NCBI GenBank assembly: GCA_965178125.1
Contig: OZ237757.1
Span: 620,001-684,000 of the forward strand
Direction of reading: 5' to 3'
Origin: Bilabrum cf. latius
Lineage: Eukaryota; Bigyra: Bicosoecida; Bigyra; Bicosoecida
Length of the DNA stretch: 64,000 bases
Position numbers and translations under genes: made by a program. This document shows positions 30,201-42,761 of the stretch, piece by piece; the first letter of the stretch is position 1; each line of letters opens with the position of its first letter. The notes below the pieces were generated by a model that saw only the letters and a list, made by a program, of their open reading frames with translations, was not told the origin of the DNA and did no database searches.

Positions 30201-33200
30201 AGCGTGTCTGAGTCTACCACAAGCTCCGCAACATTGCCCACCGGATCAAGGAATGTGACCAGCCAGCTCCTCCCGGAGTCTTGACCCCCGCCAGTCGGCA
30301 GAGAGCCGTTTGTCAGCTACAATGAAACATGCACGGAATCGATCGAATCCAGTCCTTCAAGTGCTGCCATGACAGCTGATGCAGATGCGTCGTGTGCGAT
30401 GGGATCAGTGGTCTCGCTATTAAATGACAGCACAACGCTGCCGCCGGTCGCAAACCGATCAGCAGCATCGTTCAGGATATTCACCACCTAGATTTCCGGT
30501 ACAGAATGGTCTGCGGAACTTGTCGTGACAGTTTGTACCTCCGTTACACCGTTTTGGACGCTGGAGACCTAGCAAGATCCCGTGCTCAGTCCAGATCCAA
30601 GGCAGTGCATGGTTGGCACGGGCCCGAGATCACCTGTAAACGTAATGACGTACTGCCTCCCACCATTGCCAAGAGTTGTTTTACCGACGTCAACCTGCAA
30701 AATCTGATCCAGGTCCTCGATGATGCTCTTGAGCTCGAGAGCTGAGGCGTCGGAGTCAACAGGGGCAGATGTCTCGATCGCCCCGCCCGCAGGATTGTAT
30801 GACCGCATATCAATGGACAGTGATATGTTCCCAGCAGCGATAGAAGACACGTCAAGGCGTTGAACCGAGTACACAGATGGATTATACGAGGCAATACCTC
30901 CGTCCTGGATCCAACGATGCGTTCCTGACGCGCCGTCCAATTCGGGTGTCTCCCACAGCTCCGTCAAAAAGCGGTCTCCGCCAGCGAATCCTTGAGAAAC
31001 AAGCGTGTCTCGCACAGGGGACCCATCTGATTTCTTCGGTTCGATAGTGAACTCGTTTGTCTGTCCTCGGATGCGCTCCTCAACCTGAATGGAAACGGTG
31101 GCTCCGCTAAGGCTACCGTTAGTGGCCTGCAGGGTGGGCACGTCACCGACGGTCTCACCAAACGCTACAATCCACACAGATCCGGCCGTGCCGAGCGGCT
31201 GTGCTCCAGATGGAGGTGACTACACAGTCACACGCACTCCCATCAGACTTCCGAGTCTGCCCGACGGTGCCCTGTAAGGCAGTCCCTCCAGTGCATCGGC
31301 GATCACATCTGGGCTAGCATCGAAGTCCAACGGCTGCGTCTAGCCGTTTACCGCTCCTGTGGATAGCTGGAAGGTACCACTAATGCCAACGCCAGAGAGC
31401 GAGATTGACTGTTCCTCGAACACAGCTCCTGTGAAGCCTTGCACCAGGGCAGGCCCGCTGGCGGTGGTCTATGACGCTGATGACCCTGCTCGAGCCACCA
31501 CGGTGCTTGAGGCTGCTGAGGGCACCCCATGTCCCACCGCAGAAATTGCAACAACCTTAAAGGCGTACGATGAACCAGTCTGCAGCCCTGTTGCTTGCAC
31601 CTCGACTGTATTTGGCTGTCCTCGCCCGTCGTACACAAGTATAGCAGGAGTGCCTACCACGACTTCATCAACGGCAGCCCGAGCGGCACGTCCTGTCAAG
31701 CGGCCGCCCGTGGCCTCTAATATCGGAAGGTCTCCCAACTGCCCGGTAAAAGTGATCATGATTCGCATGCCATTGTACGGCAAGGCGGTCAACGCGATAT
31801 CAACGTCAGTCACGGTGGACAGCTCCTCCAGTGCTGCCTCAACCCGAGCTGCAGATGTTCCAACGGGGATGTCGCCGGTTGACTCGCCTTCAAAGAGCAG
31901 ACGGAAGTCTCCACCAAGCTCCAATGATCCCTCTTGGCGCGTCTAGACCTGTACATCGGCCATAAGCCCCGGCGATGAAGGCTGCAACGACACATCCTCG
32001 GCATCCAACTCGCCAACATTCCCATGACGCTGCGGCCATGATACCGCGAACCTGGCGATTGAGGCCGGCGATGACAAATCCTGCGAAACAATCACGTCAC
32101 ACAGATCTGAAAATTGAGAACAGCCACGCCGAAGGGCTGACTGCACGTCAGAGCCCGGGGAGGAGGCGTCGAGCACTTGTGTGCGGAAGACGCCGCCCCC
32201 GTCCGTGCCAATCCCCTCGCCTGGCTCAAACCTCGATAGAACGAAGCTACCCGCAGACGCGTTTGACACCTCGAGGATCTGCACTTCTCCAATGGGCTGG
32301 CCGCAAGTTAGCTCAACCTGCTGCACCTCGACCTTGACGGGATTAGGCTCGGCAACTGTGTTCGGCGCAGCACCGGGAAACGCGTACAGCATGTAGCCTG
32401 TGATTGCATTAGCTAGCACGGGAGGTGTGCCTGTCTCTGGGTCAGTGGGTGCCGTCCACTTGAGATGGATAGAGGTCGATCCAATGTCAACGTAGTCGGG
32501 CTGCCCCGGTCGCCTCGGAGACTCGCCTGCTATCACGTTCGAGAAAGCAGACGGAGAGCTGAACCCGTGCTCATTGCGGGCAGATACGCGGAATCGGTAG
32601 CTCTCGCCCCTCTCCAGGCCGCCAACAAAGTGAACGAGCTCCCTCGTTTGCAGCCGTGCAGCAGACACGTTCGCCGTCAAATGCTAGGAAGCTGACGTCC
32701 TCGCAAAAAGCAGGGGCGGCGACGGGTGTCGCTGTGCGCTGGGCAAAAGTGGCAACCCGTCAAAGCCAGCGGCGGCAGCGGCTGAGCCATCTTCGTCGCT
32801 GACAAATGCAATTGCAAGCGAACGTTCCTCGGCAGAAGCTGCACTCAACTCTGCAACGATGAATTTACCGCCGAGGCCTCGCTCCAGGCTGGACTCAATA
32901 TCGGCCGCCGCTGCGCCGCACTTGAACGTGGCCTAGCGTCCGGTGAAACCAGGACCCCTACCAGCTGACCTTTGCTCGCTTGCAAAGGATCCCTCGGCAG
33001 GTTCGTTCACGCTGACTTGTACGTCAAGGTCAGCAAGACTAACCGTGGATGCATCTTGTGTCGTACAAGACAGCATCTGCACCTCTGGCACACCACCACC
33101 GGTGCTTGTCTCGGAAACAGTCACATCGGACTCCAAGAGGACCGAGTCATCATCTATCTGGATTCGCAAATCCTCTATATCCCCAGCATGTCGCCAACCT

Positions 33201-36200
33201 CCAGTGCTACCACTAAACACATCATTCGATACGTCTGACGTGGCAGACACAAAGGTGATGGCCCATGTCGTGCTTGCAGGAGTGAACGTAACTTTCGTGA
33301 CCCCGAAAGATCCACCAGTCGCATTTCCGAGGGCGGACTACATTAACACTGCTCCATCATCTGCATCAAGCAACCTTGAGTCATCCGCAGCGGGTATCGA
33401 GGCTGAAAGAGCACCACGAAGAGCCAGTCGGAAGGTCCCGTTGCCGCTGTACAGCGAGTTGACAGAGATCGTCTGCACCTCAAGAGTGTCAAGGGTGGCC
33501 GGCCTACTAAAGTTGCCCCCGCTGCCATCGTCCATCTCGACCAAAAATGACGTGATCGGGCTGCCTCCATTGTCCGCCGGCCGGTCGAAGCGAATGCCAA
33601 CGATGGCATCGTCATGATTGCGGTCAGACCCGCCGTGCGAGCGAGGGTCGCGGGTCGGACTTGCGGGCGACTGAGGCACGCCTGGCCGGCGCACTGGAAG
33701 AACCGACTCGTCAGACGCAGATGAGGCACCATTAGTGCTCAGCGCCCGCACCCTGAATCTGTACCTTGCCCCTGCCTCAACGTAGGGCGAGGCAATCACC
33801 GCTCGCAGCACGCCAGGCTTGCCTGACCCGTCGAACACCTCCCTCCATACCTCGGCGGTGCTTCCGACCGATGGCTCGCCTCCGGCCCAGGAGTTCATCT
33901 CGAGCGAGTATCCAGTGACCGGGCTACCCCCGGTATCCGTGGGGTGGCTCCAAGCAACTGTGATGGCGTCTTTGCTGGATTCGACCAAAACCGGGGCATC
34001 CGGAGGGCCAGGAGGGAGCATAGCAGGGCCCAGGGACGACGGAGTGGAGCTCGCGCGGGAGCCATACCCTTGCTGGTTGCGTGCCGATACACGCACGAAA
34101 ACTTCTTCCCCTGGCTGCAGGTTCTGGATCTTGAGCTGGTAGGGCAAAGGCGCCGAAATGTCAGTGAACTCAACAGCACCGTAGGCGGCACTTACGTTTC
34201 CAGCCACTGTCTGCAGAACTTCAGTGCTAGATGCCCCTGAGAGAAGAGAGCTATCAATCTGAAGGGCTGGCTGCTGCCCTACGTGGCAAAGGTCCCTGCC
34301 GCTCGCCGTCAGCCCGCAGTCTGCAAACGTGACCATCCACGAGAAGCCATCAGGCCGCTCCGTACGAGAAACGTGCACGTCTCCGACCCCGTCGAGGACC
34401 TCGAGAGCATCCTCTACATCAGCAGCCGGTGCGTCAAACCGGATGGCCGACGTTGAAGCCTGTGGCACAGTCTCGTCAGCGAGGCCTGCCGAAGGGTTAC
34501 CGACAGCTACGATCGGCCCAAACATGAGAGCAAAGGTGCCATCGATCGGATCGCTTCCAGATGCGATGCGCGACGTTGACACAAGTGCCCCCCTTCCTGC
34601 CAGCCCCTCCAGCCCGGACTGGTCCACATCATCGGCTCGCTGCAGGAGGGCCTGCGCGCCGGCGCCCCGCGGCTGCGCACCTGGATTGGATACAAACACA
34701 ATGGTCCAGTTGTACCCTTGCTAGGGGGATGGTCCCACCCTTGTAACCTGCACATCACCCACAGACGGCAGGCCCTCAATGGCAGCCTCCATTTGGTTCT
34801 CTGAGGCATCGAAGGGGATGGGTGACGTCACGTGGTTCATTGACCTCAGCCTGAACGTACCACCGAGCTCATTTCCATCCGCAGCCACCGCCCCATCGCA
34901 TGGGCGGTTGCTCGCCAGGACTATGTCAGCAAACGCAGCCAATGAGACCGAATCCTCCTCGGGCGGACTTGCAACGCATACACGGGCTCCCGCACCGCTG
35001 CCGAGCAGCTGCGTCGTATCCTCCACCATGATGGGAGGGACGTCGCCGCCCACCATGCTCCCAACGAATTCAACCACCCAGGACTGCGCATCACTGCCAG
35101 GAAACTACGCTGTGGCCGAGCCAGAATCTGGCGCGTCGGAGACAGATACGTCGTCCACACTGGGGAGCGCCTCTAGAGCGGCCTCCACGGCGGCGCTGGC
35201 GGCATTGTGTTGGATCGGCTCCGTAATGTAGCCGCGGAAGCTGAGGCGGAAGGACCCGGACAGCTGAGCCACGCCCTTGGTTGCCTCGCTGATCGTTATG
35301 ATCTTGTTCCCTCTGAGACTCTCAGTGTCAGCCAGCAACGCAGGAAGATCGCCACTGGCACCTGGCGTAAGGCTGAAGGTGACAAGCATCTGCTCTGGTG
35401 GGATGCTGGAGACGGCGTCATAGCCCCGACAAGCCACCGTCTGCGCAGTGCCAGTTGCTGAGCCCATCGTAACGGTGACATCAGTAATGGTGGGCAGCCG
35501 CTCCAATGCCTCCTCGACAGAGTCGCCATCTCCAGTCCGCTGCACGGGCGCGTCCCACGCAATGGAATCAGTTTGGTGACCGCGGAACGACAGCCGAAAC
35601 ACGCCGCCAGTTGCATCACATTCGACTGCCTGCACCTCAACGGCGTCAGGCAGCCCTGCAGCTGTGCCTGTCGTTTGGATGATTTGCACCTCGGGCACCT
35701 GATCCGCAGCGGTGGAGACCAACTGCCTCTCCTGCTGCGGGGCCGAGTTGATGCGCACTTCCTGCACGTTCGGCGTGATCTCTACCGGGCTGAACTCAAC
35801 TAGGTATTTCTCCACAGGCAAGCCTCCATCGATGGCCGGCGGCATGAACGACACGTCAATGGAGGAACCGCTGTCAGACCCAAGGAATACACTCTCTGGC
35901 TCTGCGGGCGGGTTCACGGACGGCGCGAACGGCACGGGAATCGCCACCAGGGCAGGCCCGTACCCTCGTGCATTAGCAGCGGCTACCCGGAAGAAGTAGG
36001 GCACCCCCTGCCGCAGGTTAGGAACCGCGATCTCCGTCGAGGTTACGTCTGCCACAACCTGTGCCCCAAGGGGCAAGCCACCCTGTCCCTGATTGAAGGG
36101 CGGGGGCGCACCACGCACTACCTCCTCCACGACTGCCTGCGGGTGGGTTCCTGTCAGACTCTTGGTGTCAATTTCAAGGAGCGGCAAGTCGCCCAGGTTG

Positions 36201-38440
36201 TCCTCGAAGATGACCGTCCACGTGTAGTCTCCGCTCGGACCGACCAGCGCGCGGGTGATAGACACGTCACCCACCGTCGCCAGCTCCTCGAGCTCGGCCT
36301 CCACGATTACAGAGCTTGCGTTGTACGGCATGTAGGCCGTGCGCTGTCCCTTAAAGCTGAGAGCAAATACTCCTCCCAGCGCAGTAGCGTCTCCGTCCTA
36401 AATCGTCGTAAAAGCCACAGAGGCGGGGTCATACGACGCCATGCCGATCGATCCAGAGAGCGCGTCAGCAGTCGCCAACAGCTCCACTTGTGGCAGGTCG
36501 CCCGCCTTCTGCAGGAACGTTGCGTTGAACGAAAGCCTTGTATGAGGGCTTCCAATGCAAGACACCGACACGGGGCCAAATGCAGCCCCTGATAGCGCGC
36601 CCTGCATGGCATCCCGCACGTCTTGCACCAACGAGGAGCAATTGCTGGCAGCCGACACCTGGACTATGCCAGAGCGGGCCTCGGGCAGGCTGCCGTAGGC
36701 GGGCATCAACAGCACAAATTCGCCATTAATAACGGCGGTAGCGTTTTCTGGCTGAACAGCAAAGGCCTAGATCTCCTGCTAAGTGCCCTGCCTAGTCTCG
36801 TTGGCCTCAACTCGCGCCCCGTCGCCAGTCAGGTCGGACGTCACCCGGAAGTTGTCCACATTGCCGACGAGGTTATCAAACGCGACGGTCCATACAAAGC
36901 CACCGTTCCTGTCAGGTCCCGTACGAGACACCCCCACGGAGCCAGTCTGCAACTCAGTCTCCAAGGCCACCTTGACGTCCGTTGTGCTAGCATCGTGCGC
37001 CAAAGCCACCTCCGCTCCCTACCACGTCACGTTGAAGGAGCCACCCAGCTGATTTCCGTCGGAAGCGTGACCCATACACGGGGCGGAGGTCGAGTTGGAG
37101 ACGCACACGACCACGTCGGCCCCGTTGCCAGTCATGAGCCCTGCCGAGGGCACGAGGGCAGGCAGGTCCCCTGCGTTGAAGTCCGACGTGAAGGTCACGG
37201 CCCAGCCCCTCTCGCCGATGGGACCCTCTAGGCCCGCTTCTCTGAACGCGCCAGGGGAACCGAATGCCGGAGGCAGTGCCGGGGGCAGCTCCGGTGGCGG
37301 CACCGACCTGACTTCGACCGAGTCTACTGTAGGCAGCTGCTGCAGGGCGTCCTTGAGCTACCCCTCCGTGGCGTCTGCCGGGATAAGCGCCGACTGCTCC
37401 CCACCGAAACTCAGCCTGAACTACCCTCCCAGCTTGGCGCCTTCTCTGAGCGTCTGTATGCCGATGTCTGCGCCGATGCTCTCGAGGGCAGACTGCTGCA
37501 CGAACAGCTGGGGCACGTCCCCCAGCGCGGCGTCGAACGTGACCGTCCACTCGTAGCCTCCCTGGGCATCCGGCCCCGCCCTCGTCACGTTCACATCGCC
37601 TATGTTGGGCATCGCCTCCAGGATTTCTTCCAGGGAAGTCCTCACCGGCCCATCCCCTCTCGAAGCGGCGGCATCGTGCTCGATGACACCCGACGAGTAC
37701 CTGCCCCCACCGTTCGGCGAGGTGTCGAAGCCAACACGGAACACTCCCCGGAGACTTTCGAGGGGTGCTGCCACGGTGGTGATTCTTTGTATCTCGGCCT
37801 GCGGGCTGCCCGTGGTCCGCACGACCTGCACCTCGTCACTATGCGCAGCGGTGGTGCGAATGGTCTGCTCCTCGTTGGGCCCCAGGTCCACCTGAGTCGA
37901 AACTGCCTGTACTTCGCGAGTGGGCGGGGCCGTATCCCATTCAACTCGGTAAGAAGTGATTAGCGCGCCGCCTGCAATATGTCAGTAGTTGAATAAGTAT
38001 GGTATTTCGCGATGACAGCTTCACAGCATTCAAAATAGCTCGAGCTCCTGCTGAGCAACTACGCCACACACCACCATAGCTCCAGAGGCGGTGACGCATC
38101 ATTTAACGTTTCTTACCATCACTCTGTGGCGGCGAAAAACTGAGGCGCAAAGTGTCCCCGGCCACACTGCTGAGACGCGCTGTGGCTGGGGGTCCTGGCG
38201 GCATGGAGAGACCAACTGGATCCACCACCGCTCCATTCTCAACTAAGCCTGCAATCGATGTTGGAATATGTTGTGATTTTGTGTAGCAAATTACAGTTTT
38301 GGAGCCAATTGAGCAGTATCAAGGAGGTGAGCATGCGCGCCGCGGCTCCGAAGTATTGGCGTGGTCATCTCACGCTCATCATAAAGCTGGCCGCATACAG
38401 CTGTGGCAGCCAAACTTAGAATTATGGCACAAGTACGCAT
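1..38440 (-). CDS. Giant secreted or surface multidomain protein (FN3, nested repeat module, PA14, filamin-like); 3' end outside window
   Basis: Exon 1 is 38440-38374, exon 2 is 38248-38117 and exon 3 runs from 37971 past position 1. The introns (38373-38249 with GTGAGA...GCAG; 38116-37972 with GTAAG...GCAG) join in phase and rebuild the FN3 motif SDGGALITSYRVEWD across the second junction. The protein starts with a signal peptide (MRTCAIILSLAATAVCGQ). Exon 3 keeps one reading frame for 37,971 nt, interrupted only by TAG; about 50 in-frame interruptions that I located were all TAG, and more than 60 are present. With TAG as Gln the visible part is at least 12,700 residues. It contains at least 22 FN3 domains (YYVRVxAxNSxGxG signatures), many copies of a 90-110 residue module inserted in FN3s, three PA14 domains and several filamin-like repeats. 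Likely role: extracellular adhesion, matrix or cell-wall protein; this is inferred from domains only. No transmembrane anchor is seen in the visible part, but the C-terminus is missing. Confidence 0.9.
21200..30300 (-). other. Central region of the giant protein: PA14 and filamin-like domains
   Basis: Three PA14-like blocks are visible. The first is at about 29460-29050 (GLRADYFDNQWLDG, VNFDWGDGL, RWTGKI, HDVVLEYRE). The second is at about 25420-24860 and is more divergent (GGLSATFYRNSDF, VDFSWRF, ISIRYREN). The third is at about 21750-21290 (GLAAEYFSNRWLQG, SGRWRGKL, RLWVNGQLLIDRFEE, HDIVLEYREN). Between them lie filamin-like repeats marked by GSPFxVxVxPG and VQxRDxFGN strands, near 29030-28540, 28330-28110, 27490-27400, 25690-25600, 23900-23560 and 22770-22640. 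PA14 is a carbohydrate- or ligand-binding fold in many surface adhesins, so this block may hold the binding sites; that is inference. Confidence 0.75.
31250..38440 (-). other. N-terminal region of the giant protein: FN3 domains with nested modules
   Basis: After the signal peptide the first FN3 half (DTLRLSFSPPQSDGG, then ITSYRVEWD) is followed by several consecutive copies of a module with the pattern GGxFRLSFxG, xxIxxDAxAxxVExALExLPxVxxVxVxR, GYxWxVxF, xGDxPxL. The second FN3 half (PNLRQGVPYFFRVAAANARG near 36000) comes only after these copies. The arrangement repeats around 34100, 33760, 32590 and 31570, each closed by a YxFxVxAxNxxG strand. The module is therefore placed inside the FN3 sequence rather than between FN3 domains. 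I do not recognise the module as a named family. Confidence 0.75.
37972..38116 (-). other. Intron 2 of the giant gene (145 bp)
   Basis: The donor GTAAG follows GATG (38120-38117); a TACTGAC branch-point-like motif and TTGCAG precede the exon at 37971. Splicing makes GGC (Gly) and restores the FN3 loop SDGG. The upstream intron is 38249-38373 (donor GTGAGA, acceptor TTGCAG, 125 bp). Confidence 0.85.
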
Positions 38441-39625
38441 CACTGTGCCCAGTGCTGCCGAGTGGCCCTAGCCGGAACGAATGCAATTGCGTGCGTCCTG
38501 GGTGCGAATGCTCCTTTGCTGGTGCCTTCCCGATTCTCGCTCCGCTAAACGTTTGAGCTGGTCAAGCTCGGAATTCTGAGATCTGTTCTAATAAAGATAC
38601 TCGCGTGAAGCGTCGGAGCTTTTTGTACACAAATACGCTGGTTTGTGCAATAAAAATCACCAATGAACAGCTCAACGCTCGGATCGGCGCCGCGCTAATG
38701 CCAAGTTTAGTAGCGGAACATGAATGCAACACAACTTCAAGGCGACCGCACTCGTACGCTGTTTATTCATCCTAACTGTATGCACTGGATCAACCAATTC
38801 AAGTGACAGTACTAGAGTCAGTCTTGCAAATGGGATCCGTGGCGTGTTTGTAACATTCGGTGACGGCTCGTGTTCCACAGCACGTTGCCTGCATCGCTTG
38901 GGACGCATGCAGCCTCGTGGTCCAACGCAATATTGATTGCTGTACGTCTAAAGCATTTATTGGCGTATGCTTGATTCGCACGACAGCCTGTTTTTTGGCT
39001 GTCGGAACTGGATCCACCCGCAATGTGGCAAATTCCACCGCTTGCGGCCCAACAATCCAAGATATCCTAAACCATTCGGGCATAAAAACGTTGTTACACT
39101 GCAAATATGCGCATTATCCATGCTTCGTATTCTGCATCCGAATTCCTATGCACAAGAGTTCGATGCGAAAGGTTGCACCCCCAAATGAACGCCCACTGGT
39201 CTTCTGGGAGCGAACAGATGAAGTACCCCCACGACCCAAAATACGTTTCGGCAGGCAATGAACACGTACACCACTTCGATTGCGTGACGCAGTGCTTGAT
39301 TTGGCTCATTTTGTTCGATTTGTTGCAGCAATCGTCAGCCCACCCAGATATCCCAGCTGCGGCCAGACTCCGCTACGAGTAGACAACGTTGCAAGAGCTC
39401 GACCGCATCGATTTTCATTCCATTAACTACACAGTTTGTCTGCGGATCTCGTGCGGTTGTGTTTTCTTCCTGCGGAATTCGAGAATCAACCAATGCAAGC
39501 ATATTGCCCTTTTAGGTGACGTGAACTCGTCGGATACCTACAGCATTTTAGTGGAGCCAGACAGAGGGATTCATATTTTAACCTTGGCTTGGATGCCTGG
39601 CGGTGGTTTCTGAAAGCAGGTGTAA
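38441..39625. other. Intergenic region between two divergent genes
   Basis: This 1.2 kb stretch separates the giant gene (-) from the SET gene (+). It is more AT-rich than the genes. A 70-codon frame at 38724-38936 (+) begins with a signal-like stretch (MQHNFKATALVRCLFILTVC), but it has no domain, no coding bias I can point to and no splice partner. Other frames here overlap on both strands without conserved motifs. I call no gene. Confidence 0.5.
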
Positions 39626-42600
39626 ATGCCGAAGAGGTCCCCAACACTGGTGCAAGGCAACAAACGGAAGGATGGCTCGCGGCACATCACCAAAAAGGCC
39701 ACCAAACAATCCAACGTGAGTCTATCTCAATTTTCATTGTTGTTACTAGCGTTTATGGCTTGCAAGCATGATATTTCCGTCTTTGAAGCTAATCTCAGTA
39801 TACTACACACCACAGACACTCGGTGCCAAGCGAAAGCGTCAAGAAGACGGGCCATCAAAGCCTCGCAACGGAGCGAGCGGCAAGCTTGTTGGAGGCAAGG
39901 CCGCCAGCTCATTGCTTGGGCAGAAAGCAGGGCGAGGACCCAAGTCCGGTTTGGGCAAGCAGCGAGCTAACGGTCATGCCAAGCGAAGCAAGAGTCCTGG
40001 CCCAGGCAGCGCGAAGCGACACCGCACCAACCAGAAGCCCTCAAAGTCTGGATCGTCCTCCAAGCGAACACCTGGATCGCGACCTCCTCCGCCAGCTGCG
40101 CACAAGCGGGGCAAGCCCGGGAGCTCCCAGCGAGGAGGCGCGGCCAAGCCCAAAGGCGAGCACACGCCCCTGCATGTGCTCCTGGCCAGCCAGCCACTCG
40201 TCCGCAGCGTGCCCGAGGCCCGCTACATGGACCACCGGCACTTCGCCATCGAGCAGTCACTCGTCACACAGGCGAAGAGCACCCCGCCGCAGTACCGCTT
40301 CATCCGCCGCAACCAGTGGCTTGTCCCCAGGCCCAGGCGGAGGTAGGTGGCGCCGGGCCACATGGATGACGCCGATCTGCAGCCGTGCGAGTGCAGGCGG
40401 AGCGGGTCTATCACCTGCCTGCCTGGCTGCGTGAATGCCGCCCTCCACGCGGAGTGCGTGGGCGGCGATGGCGCCAGCAGCAGCACCAGCAGCGGCGGAG
40501 GCAGAGGCGCTGGGTCCTCCTCGTCCACTTCATCCTCTTCTAGCGGTGTCGCAAAGGCCGCCACGAACTGTTCCTTGGGCCCCGCGTGCGGGAACCGACG
40601 GCTGCAGCAGTGCGCGCACATCAAGCACAAGCTCGTGTTCTATCCCGACAAGGGCTGGGGCGTAGTGGCAACCGAGGCCAAGGAGAAAGGCGACTTCCTG
40701 GCGGAGTACGTGGGCGAGGTGGTGGACGAGAATATGATGGAGCAGAGGCTAGGAGAGGCATCCAGCGCGCAGGAGCAGCATTTCTACATGATGCAGCTCT
40801 CCAACCGGCTGTACATCGATTCCCGATCCAAGGGCAACTTTACTCGATTTGTGAACCACTGCTGCGATCCGAACGCCGAGTGCCAGACGTGGAAGGTAGG
40901 GGGCGAGGACAGGGTGGCTATCTTCGCCCGAAAGACAATTCGGCCAGATGACGAGCTCACCTACGACTACAAGTGGTTTTCCAAGCGAAAGTACGCGTGT
41001 CACTGCGGCGCTGCCAACTGCAGGGGCTACTTCGGGGGCGACGACAGCACGCTGAGCACGGCGGGCAGCGACGACGAGGGCGAACACGTGCTGGACGGGG
41101 CATAGGTGGGGAGGGGACACGGAGCTGGGACCGGTCGCGGCGTTGGCAAGGGCAAGGCCAAGGGCAAGAAGGCTCGAGTGCACGGCGAGCAGGCCGTGGC
41201 GCTGTGGAGGACGGGCGGGGTGGAGCTACACGAGGTGCCTCCAGAGCCGAGGGCGGGCTTGCGGGCTGCAAGGCAGGGGGGTCTGCAGCTGCAGCGGGCC
41301 GTGCCGTTGGGAGCCGCACCGCGCGGCACTGCGGATTGGGCATCGCTTGGTGGCAGCGGCCTGGCTCCAGGACTAGCTCGTGGTCGTGGTGTTCTTCTCG
41401 ACTCAGACGAGGACAGTGACATAGATGCTGGCGATGGTATTGGCTTTGGCAACGACGCTGCGTCCGCATCCGCGGGAAGCAGTGTAGATCCAGGAGAGAG
41501 CAGTGTGCTCCGGAGCCCGTGGGAGCGAGCTAGGGTCATCTCGTACATGGACGCGACCCGCCGCAGCATGTCTCGGACCACCAACCACTCTACCATGGCG
41601 CCGGCGTGGACGACTGATGGCATGCGGCCTGGCATTGGAATCAAGGTCAGGGTTCGGCTGGCCAGGCAGGCCGCAAAAGGCAATGATGGTGCTGAGGGAC
41701 TTCGCAGCGGCAGAGAAACTACCAGGGGTGCGGGCAAGGGCAAGGGCAAGGGCAAGGGCAAAGAAATCATGCGCAGCACCCGCAGCCGGCGTGGGAGGGG
41801 CCCGTCTCCCACGCTGCATGCGTTTCTGCTGCCGCCCGCCCCCGTGCTATACCAGCCCCCAGTACCCAGGGCCGCTGCGACCGCGTCGCTTGGTCTCAGC
41901 TCTGCATCTTCCTCACCGGTGGGAACTGCTTCGGCCGCCGCTCGTGCTGGTGCTGAGTATGCTTCCCTCTCTGCTGCCGCCTCCTCAGGTGGGAGCAAGC
42001 GAGACCCTCGGCGGGTGGATTCATCCGCTTGGCGCGCGCGGCAGCAGGCGGCCAGCGATTGGGCCGCGCGCGGAGCGCAGCAGCGCGGCGGCGGGCTGCA
42101 GGTGCTCCTCCGCCGGCCCATTCCACAGTCCTAGAAGACAGCCCTGAAGGAGCTGGTCGAGCGGGCGGACAGGCAGGGCCTCTCATTCCTCCGCAAATCC
42201 CAGGCTGAGAGGGCCGAGAGGCTGGTTCTGACAGGGGCCGGTGTCCCCGGCGACTCCACCCGGGATGTCAGGAGGGGCCCGCTGCTCCCGCCTCCGGACT
42301 CGTTCTCCTTCGCCCTCTCGCCTGCATCGCGCGGGAGAAAGGCGGCATCGAGCCTGACGGCCTCGTACTCAGGTGCAGCAGCTCAGTTTGCGACAGGTTC
42401 AGGCATTGGTGGGACAGCAAACGGGGAAGAGTAGGGTCACCCGGCGCACTCCTTCGGTCCCCGCCCTGGGTTCCCCTTTTTGCTCAGGAACGCCAAGGCT
42501 GGATCCGACCTGCAGTCGCGGGCGCACGACCGCCGCACGGAGCTGCAAGGGCGCGGCGTGGAGGAGCGGCTGCTGAGGGAACACGAAGAGAAGCAAGAGC

Positions 42601-42761
42601 AGATAGAAATGGCGCGCGCGTCCGCCCGGATGGTCACGGCTGGTGGGCCAAGTGGTGCTGGTGGTGCCGGGTATATGGCAAGCTTCGCGCAGTCAGACGA
42701 TGGCTCCAGCTCGGGTTCGGGTTCAGAAACCGAAGCTAGCACCGATCCCGGGAGTCAGTGA
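39626..42761 (+). CDS. AWS-SET-postSET histone lysine methyltransferase (ASH1/SETD2/NSD-type)
   Basis: Exon 1 is 39626-39715 (30 codons, basic), the intron is 39716-39815 (GTGAGT...CACAG), and exon 2 is 39816-42761, ending in TGA; total 1011 residues. Four in-frame TAG codons (40344, 41103, 42132, 42432) are read as Gln. The N-terminal third is Lys/Arg/Ser/Gly-rich and disordered. The AWS-type cysteine cluster starts near residue 221 (CECRRSGSITCLPGC, then CSLGPACGNRRLQQC). The SET domain is at about 309-421, with EYVGEVVDE, the cofactor/catalytic motif RFVNHCCDPN and the tyrosine in ELTYDYKW. The post-SET zinc motif is CHCGAANCRG. This order fits enzymes that methylate H3K36 (or H3K4), using S-adenosylmethionine in the nucleus; the exact lysine cannot be read from sequence. 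The 570-residue tail is low complexity with GKGKGK and acidic/serine tracts and an RGVEERLLREHEEKQEQIE helix. Confidence 0.9.
41735..41765 (+). repeat. Hexanucleotide repeat coding for Gly-Lys
   Basis: About five copies of GGGCAA in the SET gene tail give a GKGKGKGK tract; a shorter related stretch lies near 41150-41170. Confidence 0.8.

Noticed and set aside
32943-33617. Plus-strand frames opposite the giant gene
   Set aside because: They are antisense shadows without domains, and the minus strand carries clear FN3 sequence there.
1-37971. The giant region as a decayed pseudogene or many small bacterial genes
   Set aside because: Interruptions are only TAG, the frame never shifts over 37.97 kb, and domains continue smoothly through each TAG.
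38724-38936. Small secreted protein upstream of the SET gene
   Set aside because: Only a signal-like stretch supports it; it is short, AT-rich and without domain or splice support.
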